This document shows positions 1-8,329 of a DNA stretch of 64,000 nucleotides, piece after piece. Each line of letters starts with the position of its first letter. Within the stretch, counting starts at the first letter, position 1. The position numbers and the translations under genes were made by a program. The DNA is from Bog-375 sp049587755 (GTDB lineage Bacteria > Acidobacteriota > Terriglobia > Bryobacterales > Bryobacteraceae): positions 1 through 64,000 of the forward strand of contig JBAVEN010000086.1 of assembly GCA_049587755.1 (NCBI GenBank), read 5' to 3'. A model generated the notes under the pieces. It did not search any database. It saw nothing but the letters and a program-made list of their open reading frames with translations, and was not told the DNA's origin.

Positions 1-54
1 GCCTTCTTCCAGGGCATGATTTCCTCGACTCTCGGCCGAGAATCCTACCCCAAA

Positions 55-102
55 AATGTCGCAGATGTCTTGATACCGAATGTCGCAGATGTCATGATTC
101 CG
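55..102. repeat. two tandem 24-bp direct repeats
   Basis: Two adjacent 24-base copies (55-78 and 79-102) both begin AATGTCGCAGATGTC and differ at only two positions. Short tandem repeats of this kind occur at the ends of some insertion sequences, so this may be the edge of an element lying left of the window; that is inference. The rest of 1-146 holds no gene I can support. Confidence 0.6.
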
Positions 103-105
103 TAC

Positions 106-127
106 AGGCAAGACCGCCGGCGCTACC
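106..127. repeat. half copy of dispersed palindromic repeat (family A)
   Basis: The bases GCAAGACCGCCGGCGCTACC match one half of the intergenic palindromes at 2769-2801, 2863-2890, 20441-20474 and 23561-23591. It sits just downstream of polA (the gene reads leftwards). Confidence 0.55.
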
Positions 128-146
128 AAATGGGCCAAAGCGTGCC

Positions 147-2732
147 CTACTTCGCATCGCGCCAATTGTCGCCAACGCCGATATCGACTACCAACGGCAC
201 CGCCAGCTCGCGGACGCCCTCCATCTCGCGTCTGGCAAGGCTCGAAATCGCCGCTACCTCTTCGGGAGGGCATTCGAAGACCAGCTCATCGTGCACTTGC
301 AGCAGCATGGCAGATTGATAGCCGCCCGATTCGAGCGCGGCCTGGACGCGGACCATGGCCAGCTTGATGAGGTCGGCGGCGGTGCCTTGGAGCGGCGAAT
401 TGACCGCCGTGCGCTCGGCGAAGCCGCGGGCGTTGGGGTTGCGGCTGTTCATATCGGGGATGGGCCGCTCGCGGCCGAACAGGGTGCGCGTGACGCCGGA
501 TTGGCGCACCGCAGCGATGGTCTCATCCAGGTAGCGGCGCACGCCGGCGTAGCGCTCGAAGTAGCCGCGAATGTAGCGTTCCGCTTCGCCGCGCGAAATG
601 CCCAACTGCGCTGCCAGGCCGAAAGCGCTGATGCCGTAGACGATGCCGAAGTTGACTGCTTTGGCGTCGCGGCGAGCCTCCGGGGTGACCATCAGCGGCG
701 GCACGCCCATTACTTCGGCCGCGGTGCGCGTGTGGATGTCTTCGCCGTCGCGGTAGGCCTGAACCAGCAGCGGGTCGCCGGAAAGATGGGCCAGCAGGCG
801 CAGCTCGATCTGCGAATAGTCCGCCGTGACCAGCTTCCAGCCGGGGCGGGGAACAAAGGCGGCGCGGATTTCGCGGCCGAGTTCGGTGCGTACCGGGATG
901 TTCTGCAAGTTGGGATTGGAGGATGAGAGGCGGCCGGTGGCTGCGCCGGCCTGATTAAAGCTGGTGTGCAAGCGGCCCGTGCGCGGATCCACCAGCAGCG
1001 GCAGCGCATCCACGTAGGTCCCCTTGAGCTTGGTGAGCTGCCGGTATTCCAGCACCAGGCGCACGATTTCGTGAACGGGCGCAAGCTCTTCCAGAACGTC
1101 GGCAGCGGTGGAGACGGTCTTGCCTTTGCCGTATTTCACCGGCGCCGGCAGGTTCAAATCCTCGAACAACACCCGGCCCAACTGCTGCGGCGAATTGATG
1201 TTGAACGGCTTGCCGGCGAGCGCATGAATCTGTTCGGTGAGGCGCGCAATCTCGCCTTCCATCATCGTCGAGAGGCGCTGCAATTCGGTCCGGTCGATCA
1301 ACACGCCGGTGCGTTCCATGCGCGCCAGCACGCGCGCCAGCGGCAATTCGATGGTTGCGTACAGCTCGCGCAAGCCGCGCGCAGTGACGGCGGGCTCCAG
1401 TTGCGCTTCGAGTTCGAGGATGATATCGGCGTGCTGTTCGGGCGCGGCGCCGAGCTTGAGATCGAGCCGGCGGCGCGCCAGTTCGTCGAGCGAGCATCCC
1501 GCCGGATCGGCATCCAGAAGGAACGCGTACAGCATGACGTCATGCACGAAACCAGCGCCGGCGATTCCCATCGCCTCCAGCGCCAGTAGCGCCGACTTCA
1601 CGTCGCAAGCGATCTTGGGAGCGCCCGCATCCTCCAGCCGGGGCCTGAGCGCCTCGATGAGTTCGGCGCGGACGGCGCGCGCTTCGCCCGGCTTCCAGGC
1701 CAGGCCGATCGTATCGAGCGCCAGTTCGCCCTCACCCGATTTGGCGATGGCCACCGCGAGCGGCGCGCCGCGGGGCACTTGGGCGAGCCACGCGCGCAGT
1801 TCGGCGGCATCCGCGAACGCGGCGTAGTCGTGCGGCCGCGTGTCTTCCGCCGGCCCCAGCTCCTTGAGCAGGCTGTGAAATTCCATGTCTTTGTAGACCG
1901 CCTTCAGCGCCGCCGGATCGGGGGGGTGAGTGGCGACGGATTCGAGAGAAAACTCGACTGGCACATCGGTCGAAATCGTCGCCAGCCGCTTGCTCATGCG
2001 GATGCGTTCCACATTATTCTGCAGGCTCTCGCGGTACATCTTGCGCTGCACGTCGGCGGCATGCGCGATGACCGCCTCGACCGAGCCGAATTGCGAGATC
2101 AGGTCGCGCGCGCCTTTGTCGCCGATTCCAGGCGCGCCAGGAATGTTGTCGACCGCGTCGCCCTTGAGGGCCAGCAGATCTGCCACCTGCGCCGGGGCGA
2201 CGCCGAGGAATTCCTTCACTTTCGCCGGGCCGTACCACTCGTCGTCCTTGGCGGGGTTGAGCATCGAGACGCGGTCGGTGACCAGTTGCATCATATCCTT
2301 GTCGCTGGACACGATGACCACTTCCATGCCCGCTGCTTCGGCGCGCCGCGCGATGGCGCCAATCACATCGTCGGCCTCATAACCGGGATATTCGAGCACA
2401 GGGATGCGCATGGCATCGAGCAGGCGGCGCACGTGGGGGATTTGCTCCAGCAAGTCGGGGGGTGTTTCCGCGCGGTTAGCCTTGTACTCTGGGAACTCTT
2501 CGAGGCGGTGGGTCGGCTCAGTGCTCTCGAACACGGCGACAATATGCGACGGCTGGTATTCGCGCGTCAGCTTGCGCAGCATATTGTTGAAGATGTAGAC
2601 GGCTTCCGTGGAAAGCCCGGTGGAGGTGCGCATCGGAGGGGCGCCGCTGCGGGCGCGGGCGTGATAGGCGCGAAAAATGAAGCCGAAGGAGTCGATGAGG
2701 AAAAGCCGCTGGCTGGACACTTGGCCCATCAT
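147..2732 (-). CDS. polA: DNA polymerase I
   Basis: Template-directed DNA synthesis in Okazaki-fragment processing and excision repair. The 861-residue product has the family architecture: an N-terminal 5'-nuclease (about 1-290), a middle 3'-5' exonuclease-like domain (about 300-490) and a family A polymerase. Visible polymerase motifs are motif A DYSQIELRLL starting near residue 638, motif B RRDAKAVNFGIVYG near 688, and motif C LLQVHDELVFE at 810-820. The middle domain lacks the DxE of ExoI: where E. coli has DTETD, this protein reads ALDTIGLAW, so proofreading is probably lost, as in Taq-type enzymes. Two Met codons open the frame; the next plausible start is the GTG four codons later. It is transcribed divergently from lpxC across a repeat-bearing 304-bp gap. 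Confidence 0.97.
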   Translation of the reverse strand: MMGQVSSQRLFLIDSFGFIFRAYHARARSGAPPMRTSTGLSTEAVYIFNNMLRKLTREYQPSHIVAVFESTEPTHRLEEFPEYKANRAETPPDLLEQIPHVRRLLDAMRIPVLEYPGYEADDVIGAIARRAEAAGMEVVIVSSDKDMMQLVTDRVSMLNPAKDDEWYGPAKVKEFLGVAPAQVADLLALKGDAVDNIPGAPGIGDKGARDLISQFGSVEAVIAHAADVQRKMYRESLQNNVERIRMSKRLATISTDVPVEFSLESVATHPPDPAALKAVYKDMEFHSLLKELGPAEDTRPHDYAAFADAAELRAWLAQVPRGAPLAVAIAKSGEGELALDTIGLAWKPGEARAVRAELIEALRPRLEDAGAPKIACDVKSALLALEAMGIAGAGFVHDVMLYAFLLDADPAGCSLDELARRRLDLKLGAAPEQHADIILELEAQLEPAVTARGLRELYATIELPLARVLARMERTGVLIDRTELQRLSTMMEGEIARLTEQIHALAGKPFNINSPQQLGRVLFEDLNLPAPVKYGKGKTVSTAADVLEELAPVHEIVRLVLEYRQLTKLKGTYVDALPLLVDPRTGRLHTSFNQAGAATGRLSSSNPNLQNIPVRTELGREIRAAFVPRPGWKLVTADYSQIELRLLAHLSGDPLLVQAYRDGEDIHTRTAAEVMGVPPLMVTPEARRDAKAVNFGIVYGISAFGLAAQLGISRGEAERYIRGYFERYAGVRRYLDETIAAVRQSGVTRTLFGRERPIPDMNSRNPNARGFAERTAVNSPLQGTAADLIKLAMVRVQAALESGGYQSAMLLQVHDELVFECPPEEVAAISSLARREMEGVRELAVPLVVDIGVGDNWRDAK

Positions 2733-2768
2733 ACTATCGGGCGTAGCGCCGGTGTTTTCTGTCGGGTT

Positions 2769-2801
2769 GTAGCGCCGGCGGTTTCTGCCGCTGGTGTTCT
2801 T
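2769..2801. repeat. dispersed palindromic repeat family A, copy 2
   Basis: GTAGCGCCGGCGGTTTCTGC followed by CGCTGGTGTT; inverted relative to the copy at 2863. It can fold as a GC-rich hairpin (CCGGCGG against CCGCTGG, imperfect). Confidence 0.6.
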
Positions 2802-2862
2802 GCTTTCTTCTTATTCCTTACGATCCGAGAAGCAACTCGGTCCGTAGCCCGATACCTACAAG

Positions 2863-2890
2863 ACACCGGCGGCAAGACCGCCGACGCTAC
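2863..2890. repeat. dispersed palindromic repeat family A, copy 3
   Basis: ACACCGGCGGCAAGACCGCC then GACGCTAC. The arms CGGCGG and CCGCCG pair around a short AAGA loop. Same core as copies at 20441 and 23561. Confidence 0.65.
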
Positions 2891-3036
2891 CGTGGCGGGG
2901 CGTTTGCGCCACAAGCCAACCGCAAAGTGTCGCGAGTTTACCACACTGCCATCGGACAATTGCTTTTATAATCAACCATATATGATTCGGATTTCGGCGT
3001 GCAACATCAGTTGTACGATGCGCAAAAGGGAATACC

Positions 3037-3927
3037 TTGCGGTTTGAGACGACGATTCGCGGTCCAGTGGAAGCATCGGGAGTGGGATTGCACAGCGGTG
3101 TCGCGGTGCACATCCGGGTGGTGCCGGCGCCTGCCGGAAGCGGGATCGTTTTTCTGCGCACGGACCTGGAGAATTTCGCCATCCCGGCCAGTTGGCGGCA
3201 CGTCGCGCGCGTCAGCTATGCAACCAGCCTGATGCGGAAAGGCGTTCTTATATCCACCACCGAACACCTGCTGAGTGTGTTCTACGCCATGGGGATCGAC
3301 AACGCCTATGTGGAGATCGACAACCTGGAGGTGCCGATCCTGGATGGCAGCGGGCTGCCGTTCGTGCGGCTGATCGAGGAGTCGGGAATCCGGCATTTTC
3401 GCCGCCGGCGCCGGTACCTGCGGATCCGGCGGCCGATTTCGGTGGAAGACAAGGGAAAGCGGATCAGCATCCTGCCCGCGGACAGCTTTCGGCTGACTTG
3501 CGACACCAGTTACCCAGCGCCGGTGGGCCGGCAATCGCTGGAGCTGGAAGTGACGCCGACGCGCTTCGCTTCCGAGCTGGCGTTCGCGCGCACCTTCGGA
3601 TGGGAAGCGGACCTGGCGCAGATGCGGGACATGGGCCTGATTCGCGGAGCGTCGCTGGATAACGCGGTGTGCTTCACAAACGGCGGCGTGATGAATCAGG
3701 AGGGATTGCGCGCAGCGGACGAATGTTGCCGGCACAAAGCGCTCGACCTGATTGGCGACCTGGCGCTGTTGGGCAGGCCGCTATTGGGCCATGTAATCGC
3801 GGAGCGCGCCGGCCATGCCATGCATGCCGCGCTGGTGGCGCGTATCATGTCGGACCCCACGGTTTATGAGATCCTCACTTTCGACCAGTTAGCCTCGCGC
3901 GTGGCGCAATCGTTGGTTCGGCCGTAA
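3037..3927 (+). CDS. lpxC: UDP-3-O-acyl-N-acetylglucosamine deacetylase
   Basis: Zinc-dependent, committed step of lipid A synthesis in the cytoplasm. The 296-residue product has the LpxC signatures: VGLHSG near residue 16, TTEHLL with catalytic Glu76 and zinc ligand His77, RHKALD with zinc ligands His233 and Asp237, and the general acid His260 in AERAGHAMH. The start is a TTG at 3037, chosen because an AAGGGA ribosome-binding site ends 7 nt upstream and the family N-terminus (TIRGPVEASGVGLHSG) follows directly. Presence of lpxC implies an LPS-type outer membrane, consistent with the TonB receptors in the window. Confidence 0.96.
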   Translation: MRFETTIRGPVEASGVGLHSGVAVHIRVVPAPAGSGIVFLRTDLENFAIPASWRHVARVSYATSLMRKGVLISTTEHLLSVFYAMGIDNAYVEIDNLEVPILDGSGLPFVRLIEESGIRHFRRRRRYLRIRRPISVEDKGKRISILPADSFRLTCDTSYPAPVGRQSLELEVTPTRFASELAFARTFGWEADLAQMRDMGLIRGASLDNAVCFTNGGVMNQEGLRAADECCRHKALDLIGDLALLGRPLLGHVIAERAGHAMHAALVARIMSDPTVYEILTFDQLASRVAQSLVRP

Positions 3928-4077
3928 GGCGCGGGGCGTGCCCGGTCCGCTTTCCACGTTCTGTTGCAGTGACGAAATACCCCACCAAAGGCAACTTTTC
4001 GGCGCTGCCCGGGTTGGAGTAAGCTGAGAGTCACGGGCTGCCCGCGTCCCCCCGCTCCGTTCGAATAAGGAGTCCGT

Positions 4078-4647
4078 ATGAAACGTCACTCGATGGGGGC
4101 CAGCGTGCTGTTGGCCCTTTTCATTTCCGCCGGCTTGGCCACGGCGCAGACCACTACCACTCCAACCTACGAATCTTCGGTAACCACGGGCATAGTAGGA
4201 TGGGCGCCTGCGTCGCAGACGGCGCAATTGAACGTGCTTAACACGGGCGGCATTTTCGCCGCCATCACCACGAGTACTTCGACCACGACGGCCGCCGCCT
4301 GCCCGGTCGAACTCGCGTTCTACGACGCGCAGGACAACCTGCTGAAATCACTGCAAGTGAGCAACGTGGCGGCCGGCACTGCAGCCTCGCTAACGCTGAA
4401 ACTTGCCGATTTGACCACCTCTTCCACCGCCCTGCGCCTCGATATCCGCGGCGTGGTAAAAAGCAATCCGATCGTCACCGGACCCATCCCTGCGGGGAAC
4501 ATGCCCATGATTCCGGTTTTTTCCACTTGCACCATCGTGCCGACGCTGGAGCTGTTTGACACTTCGACCGGCGTCACGCAGACGTTTACCAGCGACATGC
4601 GCCCATTCGGCACGCCGGTGGTAGTGCCGCTGACGACAAAAAACTGA
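4078..4647 (+). CDS. small secreted protein, unrecognised
   Basis: The 189-residue product begins with a clear Sec signal peptide (MKRHSMG then a hydrophobic core ending at ATAQ, about residue 24), so it is exported. The mature part is rich in Thr, Ser and Val, predicted beta-rich, with three cysteines and no motif I recognise. The start is supported by AAGGAG six bases upstream. It is the last gene before a convergent GH3 gene. Function unknown; a surface or periplasmic beta-sandwich protein is the most that can be said. Confidence 0.75.
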   Translation: MKRHSMGASVLLALFISAGLATAQTTTTPTYESSVTTGIVGWAPASQTAQLNVLNTGGIFAAITTSTSTTTAAACPVELAFYDAQDNLLKSLQVSNVAAGTAASLTLKLADLTTSSTALRLDIRGVVKSNPIVTGPIPAGNMPMIPVFSTCTIVPTLELFDTSTGVTQTFTSDMRPFGTPVVVPLTTKN

Positions 4648-4734
4648 GCCGGCGGCCGTAGCGAAAGCTGGCGCCGGAAGGCAACGGCGGTGAGGCAGGC
4701 CACACCTTGAGTGACCTGCCGCGCCCAGGTGTAA

Positions 4735-4762
4735 GACAGGCGACAAAAGCCGATCGCCTGTC
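4735..4762. terminator. intergenic hairpin between convergent genes
   Basis: GACAGGCGA (4735-4743) and TCGCCTGTC (4754-4762) form a perfect 9-bp stem with a 10-nt loop. It lies between the secreted protein and the convergent GH3 gene, abutting the GH3 stop codon. There is no T-run, so a bidirectional or processing hairpin is more likely than a classical intrinsic terminator. Confidence 0.5.
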
Positions 4763-6988
4763 CTACCGCCTGACTGTAATCGTTTTGCGCAGCCGGATGT
4801 CCGCCGAGGATGCGCCGGCCAGGATCTCCACCGGTTCCGGTTCCACGACGAACTTGTTCCCGGCTTCATCCCAATAGGCCAGCGACTCGGCCTTCAGTGG
4901 CACGGAGACGGTGCGCGTCTGCCCCTGCGGAATGTTGACCCGGCCGAAGCCCTTCAACTCGCGCGCCGGCCGGTCCACCTTCGAGCCAAGGTGGCGCACG
5001 TAGAACTCGACGACTTCGTCGCCATCGCGCGCGCCGGTGTTGGTGACATCCACGCTGACCGTGATTGCGCCGCCAGCCTTGAGTCTGTGGAAACTGGTGC
5101 GCAGATTCGTGTAGCGGAAAGTGGTGTAGCTCAAGCCGAATCCGAACGGGTAGAGCGGCTCCTGCTTGGCGTACATATAGGTGCGGCCGTGGCGGATGTC
5201 GTAGTCCATCATGGGCGGCAACTGGGCGAGGGATTTGGGCCAGGTCTCCACCAGCCGGCCGGCGGGGTTGTAATCACCGAACAGGACGTCGGCGATGGCG
5301 GTGCCTTCTTCCTGGCTGTTGTGGCTCATGTGAATAATCGCCGGCACGTTCTGCTGGGTCCAGTCGATGGCGTAGGGCGCGCTCGCGATCAGCACGACGA
5401 CCGTCTTGGGATTGGCCTGGTAGACTTCTTTGATCAGGTCTTCCTGTTCCAGCGTGAGCGACTGCCGGTCGCTGCCTTCCATGCCTTCGCTCGGAATTGC
5501 GCACCCACTGGTTAGCATCAGGCCCTGCAGCAATTGCTGGGGCGTCCGGCCGCAAGTGGGATGGTTGCCCACTACCACAATCGCCACGTCGGCGGATTGC
5601 GCCGCTTTCACCGCTGCGCCACCGGTGTTGTCGACCACGTGGCGGACCTCGACGCCCGAGCCAACCTTGGCGCGAATGGCTGCCAGCGGCGTCACCGCGT
5701 ACGGCGGCACTCCCCCATAGAAGTCCGGGAGCACCTGGCCGGCGCGCGGGCCGATGACGGCGACGGTCTTAATGGCGTGCCGATCCAGCGGCAGCAGGTT
5801 CTGCGTGTTCTTCAACAGCACCACCGACTCGCGCGCCACCTCGAGCGCGATGGCATTGTGCTGCGGCGAATTTACCGGGTTGGGCGCACCCTTCAGCTTG
5901 GAGTAAGGAACCATCGACGGCGGATCGAGCAGGCCCAGGCGCAGTGCCGTGCGCACGCTGCCGCGCAGCACCGTGTCGAGATCCGCTTCGGTAATCAGGT
6001 GGTCCGCCAGCGCGGCTTTGACGGCCGTCTTGTAGTCTTCGAAGATGGTCAGGAACATGTTGATCCCGGCCTTGATCGAAGCCGCGGCGGCTTCTTTGAG
6101 GTTCGGGTAGGCCTTGTGCTGGCTCACCAGGTTGCCGAGCGAGCCGGCATCGGTGCAGATGATGCCGTCGACGCCCCACTCCTTCACGGTGATGTTTTCG
6201 AGGATCGGATTCACCGTCATCGGCACGTGGTTCCAGGCATTGTAAGAGGCCATGTACGCGCGCGCGCCGCCGTCCTCAAATCCCATGCGGAAGGGCACCG
6301 AGTAATACTCGCGCAGCAGCCGCACATCGAAGTCCGATGACGAGCCGTAACGGCCGTGCTCGTTGCTGTTGGCCAGGAAGTGCTTGAGCAGGCTGGCGGC
6401 CTGCCAGTACTTGGGGTTGTCGCCCTGAATGCCGCGAATCAGCGCGGCCGCCATGGTGCCATTGAAGAATGGATCTTCGCCGTAGGATTCCTGGGTGCGG
6501 CCCCAGCGGGGATCGCGCGCCAGGTCCGCGTTGGGCGTGAGCAGCACCAGGAACGCGTGCGCGTTCTCGCCGTTTTCGAAGATGTAGCGCGCCTCTGAAC
6601 CGATTACCGCGCCGGCCTGGCGCACCAGATCCGGGTCCCAGGTGCGCGCCAGGCCAACGCCTTGGGGAAACTGAGTGGTGGGCGTGGGCAGAGTTTTCGC
6701 GCTTTCCGGAACGCCTGGAAACGCCTCGATGAGCTTCTGCATTGGCCCGCCGAGGACCACGCCGCTGAGGGCTTCGCCGATCGCGGTGCCGCGAATGCCG
6801 AGCCGCGGGACGGCCACGCCTGACGTGCCCAGGCTCGAGATCTTCTCGTCCAACGTCATTAGCGAGAGAACGTTGTCGATGCGCTTCTCCGTGTCGAGTG
6901 CCGGGTCTTGAAACGGGTATTGATATTGGGCCAGCGCCGGTGCGGAAAATGCCAGAAACAGAATAATGAGAATGGTCAAGGTTTTCAT
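4763..6988 (-). CDS. secreted GH3 beta-glucosidase/xylosidase-like glycosidase
   Basis: Glycoside hydrolase family 3 exo-acting enzyme, probably periplasmic, releasing terminal beta-linked sugars. The 741-residue protein has a signal peptide (hydrophobic core ending APALAQ at 21), the GH3 N-terminal barrel with RDPRWGR (158-164), KHF (202-204) and the nucleophile Asp280 in GIICTDAGSLG, then the C-terminal alpha/beta sandwich and a fibronectin III-like domain after the linker FGFGLSYTTF. Size and architecture match BglX. Substrate cannot be told from sequence. The gene is divergent from a LacI-family regulator 230 bp away, which likely controls it. Confidence 0.93.
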   Translation of the reverse strand: MKTLTILIILFLAFSAPALAQYQYPFQDPALDTEKRIDNVLSLMTLDEKISSLGTSGVAVPRLGIRGTAIGEALSGVVLGGPMQKLIEAFPGVPESAKTLPTPTTQFPQGVGLARTWDPDLVRQAGAVIGSEARYIFENGENAHAFLVLLTPNADLARDPRWGRTQESYGEDPFFNGTMAAALIRGIQGDNPKYWQAASLLKHFLANSNEHGRYGSSSDFDVRLLREYYSVPFRMGFEDGGARAYMASYNAWNHVPMTVNPILENITVKEWGVDGIICTDAGSLGNLVSQHKAYPNLKEAAAASIKAGINMFLTIFEDYKTAVKAALADHLITEADLDTVLRGSVRTALRLGLLDPPSMVPYSKLKGAPNPVNSPQHNAIALEVARESVVLLKNTQNLLPLDRHAIKTVAVIGPRAGQVLPDFYGGVPPYAVTPLAAIRAKVGSGVEVRHVVDNTGGAAVKAAQSADVAIVVVGNHPTCGRTPQQLLQGLMLTSGCAIPSEGMEGSDRQSLTLEQEDLIKEVYQANPKTVVVLIASAPYAIDWTQQNVPAIIHMSHNSQEEGTAIADVLFGDYNPAGRLVETWPKSLAQLPPMMDYDIRHGRTYMYAKQEPLYPFGFGLSYTTFRYTNLRTSFHRLKAGGAITVSVDVTNTGARDGDEVVEFYVRHLGSKVDRPARELKGFGRVNIPQGQTRTVSVPLKAESLAYWDEAGNKFVVEPEPVEILAGASSADIRLRKTITVRR

Positions 6989-7041
6989 CGTGGAATTCCT
7001 TTCTTGATTACATTGCCGCCGTGCATCCGCTCGTTTACGGT

Positions 7042-7068
7042 CGCGGCTCTGAAAGCATCGGAGCCGCG
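7042..7068. promoter_or_regulatory. palindrome in the GH3/lacI divergent region
   Basis: CGCGGCTC (7042-7049) and GAGCCGCG (7061-7068) form a perfect 8-bp inverted repeat with an 11-base spacer, in the 230-bp gap between the glycosidase and its presumed regulator. It could be an operator or a repeat element. It does not match the classical 14-16 bp LacI-family operator with central CG. Confidence 0.35.
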
Positions 7069-7203
7069 CGAGACGTTCGTTCGATCTTCATAGGGCGCCG
7101 CCGCAGCAGCCATTCTAACTCCGCACCAACCGCAAGCCCAGCAGCGCGCGTGGTCCGCAAGCTGAGGTGTGGCTGGCGCAAAACTTCGTCTGCGGTGCGC
7201 GTA

Positions 7204-7209
7204 CATAAT
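7204..7209 (+). promoter_or_regulatory. -10-like hexamer directly upstream of lacI-family gene
   Basis: CATAAT ends 9 bases before the ATG at 7219 and there is no Shine-Dalgarno. If this is the -10, transcription would start at or within a few bases of the start codon (leaderless). Confidence 0.45.
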
Positions 7210-7218
7210 AGTAAGACA

Positions 7219-8235
7219 ATGGCAGTGACGATGAAGGACATCGCCCGGGAACTCGGGCTGTCCGTGGTGACCATCTCCAAGGTCATCCGCAACCACAGCG
7301 ATATTTCAGAAGAGACGCGGCAACGCGTGGTCCGGCGCATCAAGGAGTTGAACTACGAGCCGAATATGGCCGCCCGCGCGCTGGTCACGGGCCGAAGCTA
7401 TTCGGCCGGGTTGATTGTTCCGGACCTGGTGCACCCGTTCTTCGCGGAAGTGGCGAGCGGCCTTTCCGATGTGCTCCGCCGCAAGAATTACAGCCTGCTG
7501 ATCTCCTGCTCGCAGGGCGAGCCGGACCTGGAACGGCAAGAGATCAAGCGGCTTCTCAGCCGGCGGTTGGATGCGTTAATGATTGCCTCCACGCAAACTA
7601 CGGTGGAAAGCTTCCGCCGCATTGAAGAGCGGAAGGTGCCGTATGTTCTCATCGACCGCGGTTTTCTGGGAATGCCGGCGAATTTTGTCGGTGTGGACGA
7701 CACCGCGGTCGGCCGGCTGGCGACCGAACACCTGATATCGGTCGGTTGCCGGCGAATTGCGCATATTCGCGGTCCCGCATCGAGCACGGCGATCGGGCGC
7801 CTGGAAGGTTATAACCAGGCCCTGGCGGCAGCCGATCTGAGCCAGTTCCAGGGCTACGTCGTGGTGGGACGCTCGCCCGATGTGGATAGCTGGATCAGCG
7901 GCAGCGAGGCAATGAAGAAGCTGCTGGATCTGGAGGCAAGGCCCGACGGTGTGTTCTGCTACAACGACCCGATCGCGATTGGCGTGATCGATCGGATTCT
8001 CGAGGCCGGATTTCGGGTTCCCCAGGATATTGCGGTGATCGGCTGCGGCAATCTCCACTTCGACAAGTCTCTGCGCGTGCCGCTGTCGAGCGTGGATCAA
8101 CAGAGCAGAGCCATCGGTGAGCGCGCCGGGAAGCTGGTGCTGTCGCTGATCGAAGCCAAGGTGCCGCCGCAGCCAAAGAGCATTATGCTGCCACCGGCCC
8201 TGGTGCCACGAGAATCGACGCGAAGGAGTGCGTGA
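7219..8235 (+). CDS. LacI-family transcriptional regulator
   Basis: The 338-residue product has an N-terminal helix-turn-helix (TMKDIARELGLSVVTISKVI) with the family hinge RVKELNYEPNMAARAL-like segment (here RIKELNYEPNMAARAL) and a periplasmic-binding-protein-like effector domain (SYSAGLIVPDLVHPFFAEV to the C-terminus). Such repressors bind sugars or related ligands and release operators. The frame is open 66 codons further upstream, but the ATG at 7219 gives the family N-terminus exactly. Divergent from the GH3 glycosidase and followed by a GDP-sugar-type nucleotidyltransferase gene, so it probably controls that locus. Confidence 0.92.
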   Translation: MAVTMKDIARELGLSVVTISKVIRNHSDISEETRQRVVRRIKELNYEPNMAARALVTGRSYSAGLIVPDLVHPFFAEVASGLSDVLRRKNYSLLISCSQGEPDLERQEIKRLLSRRLDALMIASTQTTVESFRRIEERKVPYVLIDRGFLGMPANFVGVDDTAVGRLATEHLISVGCRRIAHIRGPASSTAIGRLEGYNQALAAADLSQFQGYVVVGRSPDVDSWISGSEAMKKLLDLEARPDGVFCYNDPIAIGVIDRILEAGFRVPQDIAVIGCGNLHFDKSLRVPLSSVDQQSRAIGERAGKLVLSLIEAKVPPQPKSIMLPPALVPRESTRRSA

Positions 8236-8329
8236 CGCCGCGCCGCTGGCGGCGATAGCGCCACCGCCGCCGCTTGACGCGTGCCGGCACCAGACATTAT
8301 CGTTGACCGAAACGTTTTCTCAGACCGGA

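Larger units (their letters stand above)
2733..3036. other. polA-lpxC intergenic region with two palindromic repeats
   Basis: This 304-bp divergent gap has no coding frame of its own. It contains two family A repeats (2769-2801 and 2863-2890) and a TATAAT at 2967-2972, 65 nt before the lpxC start, which is the likely lpxC -10; I see no convincing -35. Confidence 0.5.

Noticed and set aside
16..318. 100-codon plus-strand frame at the left edge
   Set aside because: Translates the tandem repeats and then runs antisense into polA.
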